Below are positions 62,576 through 64,000 of a stretch of DNA of 64,000 bases, in pieces. A model generated the notes under the pieces. It did no database searches, was not told the DNA's origin, and saw only the letters and a list, made by a program, of their open reading frames with translations. This DNA is from Clostridia bacterium. Its GTDB lineage: Bacteria > Bacillota > Clostridia > UMGS1883 > UMGS1540. The stretch covers positions 1 through 64,000 of the forward strand of contig JAFZQX010000004.1 in NCBI GenBank assembly GCA_017620205.1, in the 5' to 3' direction. Within the stretch, counting starts at the first letter, position 1. Every line of letters begins with the position of its first letter. A program made the translations under genes and the position numbers.

Positions 62576-63961
62576 TTACTGAAACTTAGTTGGTGTATCT
62601 TCACCAAGCACAACGGGAACATCAATTATATCACCGTTTCTGTTAATCTTAAAATTCAGAGTGTCACCTGCTTTATGCTTATCTCTTACATCGTTTAAAG
62701 CTGAGTCAGATTCAATTATCTCGCCATCGCATTCAAGAATTATGTCACCTCTCTGAAGTCCTGCATTATCGGCACCTGTACCGGGAGTTACGTCTATTAT
62801 AACAAGACCTGCGGAAGGCAGATTGTAATAATAAGCTTCCTGTTCAGATATATAACGGTACTGTATGCCAACAAGAGGACGTCCTTTAACATAACCATAA
62901 TCCATAAGGTCTTCTATTATGGGTTTTGCTTCCGAAATCGGTATTGCAAAGCCAAGACCCTCTACCATGCTCGAAGCAACCTTAACAGAATTAATTCCGA
63001 TTACTTCGCCGTATTCGTTAACAAGCGCGCCGCCGGAGTTTCCGGGGTTTATTGCAGCGTCTGTCTGAATCATATTATAACTTCTGCCGTCAACGGTAAT
63101 CGTTCTGTTAACTGCGCTTATAATACCGTGTGTAAGCGAACCGGCAAACTCCATACCAAGCGGATTGCCGATGGCAACAACTTTTTCGCCCGCTTCAAGC
63201 TTTGTACTGTCTCCCAGAACTGCAACAGGCAAATTAGGGGCGTCTATTTTAATAACAGCCAAATCCGTTCTTTCGTCGGCACCAATCAAAGATGCATCAT
63301 ATTCGTCGCCTGTATTTAATACTACCTTAACGGAAGTAGCGTTTTCTATAACATGATAGTTAGTTATAATATGGCCTTCGGCTGAGCATATAACACCGGA
63401 ACCGCTTCCTGTTGACGTCTGCGCAGAAAAGAAGCCGCGTCCTTGTATTTCACTGACTACTCCCACAACGCACGGACCCACAGTTTTTCCTATTTCAACA
63501 GTTGAAAGAGGTGTTTTTCCGTCTTCCCTTGCTGCCTCCTCTTTATATACAACCTGAGTTGCGCCCGTGGTGTCGGAGGTTACCAAATTGGCGGAAGGTT
63601 TTTTGTGCTCATCTTTTGCTGTCTTTGTAATCTCATTTCCCCAAATTGAAGGTATAACAGGTGACACCAAAGAAAACACGAGAGCGCCGACAACTGCGCT
63701 GACAGCTGAAACAAGCCATGTTTTAGGCTTTTTCTGTTTTTTGGCAACGTTTTTTACCATCCTGTTTGTCGGAACGGGATAAAGCTCGCCTGATTTATAT
63801 CTGTAAGTTGAATCGCAGTCATTGTCAAGCACTACGCAATGTTCTGCATTCGTTTTCTCTTCGGAATTTACATCACCTGCCGGGTTGTTTTCCGAATCCT
63901 GTAAAGTGCCGTTTTGATTTAAATCTTCATTTTGTGTTGAGTTTTCATAAAAATCATCCAT
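62576..63961 (-). CDS. HtrA/DegP-like serine protease with PDZ domain
   Basis: A 461-residue membrane-anchored protease for misfolded exported proteins. A polar 80-residue cytoplasmic part precedes one membrane helix (WLVSAVSAVVGALVFSLVSP). The trypsin-like domain has the triad in GHIITNYHVIEN (His), ERTDLAVIKID (Asp) and DAAINPGNSGGALV (Ser), and one PDZ domain follows (GLVIIDVTPGTGADNAGLQRGDIIL). This is the layout of Bacillus HtrA/HtrB. The ATG at 63961 has AAGG about eight bases upstream. Confidence 0.93.
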   Translation of the reverse strand: MDDFYENSTQNEDLNQNGTLQDSENNPAGDVNSEEKTNAEHCVVLDNDCDSTYRYKSGELYPVPTNRMVKNVAKKQKKPKTWLVSAVSAVVGALVFSLVSPVIPSIWGNEITKTAKDEHKKPSANLVTSDTTGATQVVYKEEAAREDGKTPLSTVEIGKTVGPCVVGVVSEIQGRGFFSAQTSTGSGSGVICSAEGHIITNYHVIENATSVKVVLNTGDEYDASLIGADERTDLAVIKIDAPNLPVAVLGDSTKLEAGEKVVAIGNPLGMEFAGSLTHGIISAVNRTITVDGRSYNMIQTDAAINPGNSGGALVNEYGEVIGINSVKVASSMVEGLGFAIPISEAKPIIEDLMDYGYVKGRPLVGIQYRYISEQEAYYYNLPSAGLVIIDVTPGTGADNAGLQRGDIILECDGEIIESDSALNDVRDKHKAGDTLNFKINRNGDIIDVPVVLGEDTPTKFQ

Positions 63962-64000
63962 AACAGAAACCTTGCCTTTCTTTAGTTAAGTTCTTATTAT

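Overview
The window looks like a piece of a chromosome from an anaerobic, spore-forming Gram-positive bacterium of the class Clostridia; the gene styles point to an Oscillospiraceae/Ruminococcaceae-like gut lineage, which is an inference. The evidence is a complete Rnf ion-pumping complex in the clostridial order C-D-G-E-A-B, an intact sporulation sigma factor SigK, the spore coat genes cotJA-cotJB-cotJC, a one-chain 1231-residue PurL, strong AGGAGG ribosome sites and A+T-leaning DNA. I see no rRNA, CRISPR array, insertion sequence or prophage. There is one tRNA (Pro, UGG).

Layout. 1-3892: potassium uptake trkA-trkH and a CPBP membrane protease. 3983-8714: rnfCDGEAB. 8864-16755: pcrA, a split transketolase, mrnC, cysS, cysE and a UDP-glucose dehydrogenase, all leftward. 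16932-19001: tRNA-Pro, then a PfkB sugar kinase and a mannitol-1-phosphate dehydrogenase, rightward. 19107-26685: an accessory locus with a PqqD-type peptide-recognition protein, an S26 peptidase, an ABC exporter, an abundant-looking secreted protein, a 60-residue peptide with a lasso-type YxxPxL leader motif, an HprK-like kinase, an SLH-domain protein and a nucleotidyltransferase. 26732-31199: a transglutaminase-fold lipoprotein, a SLOG protein, an HTH regulator, a membrane Ser/Thr kinase, a WG-repeat-like protein and a 58-residue ribbon-helix-helix protein. 31366-35877: a fast-evolving nest of lipoproteins built by local duplication. 35971-36997: cotJABC, followed by about 260 bp of hairpin-rich DNA bounded by copies of one palindrome.

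37293-55596 is almost wholly nucleotide biosynthesis, all leftward. A pyr operon (pyrC-K-D-F-E-B-I) runs into a pur operon (purE-C-F-M-N-purO-AICAR transformylase-purD-purL), followed by queH and a HAD phosphatase. The pur set covers PRPP to IMP except PurB; the bifunctional PurH is replaced by two separate proteins, and PurF lacks its N-terminal catalytic cysteine. The pyr set covers carbamoyl-aspartate to UMP but not carbamoyl phosphate synthesis. Each operon has a near-perfect TTGACA-17-TATAAT-type promoter. 55646-63961 holds housekeeping and envelope genes: a Na/Pi symporter, a PHP phosphoesterase, an Mrp ATPase, sigK, yqhQ, prmC, a LysM-CAP protein and an HtrA protease.

The most promising unfamiliar system is the 19107-26685 locus. 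It has the parts expected for making, phosphorylating and exporting a ribosomal peptide, but no recognisable cyclase or radical SAM enzyme. Function calls rest on motifs read by eye; no database search was possible.
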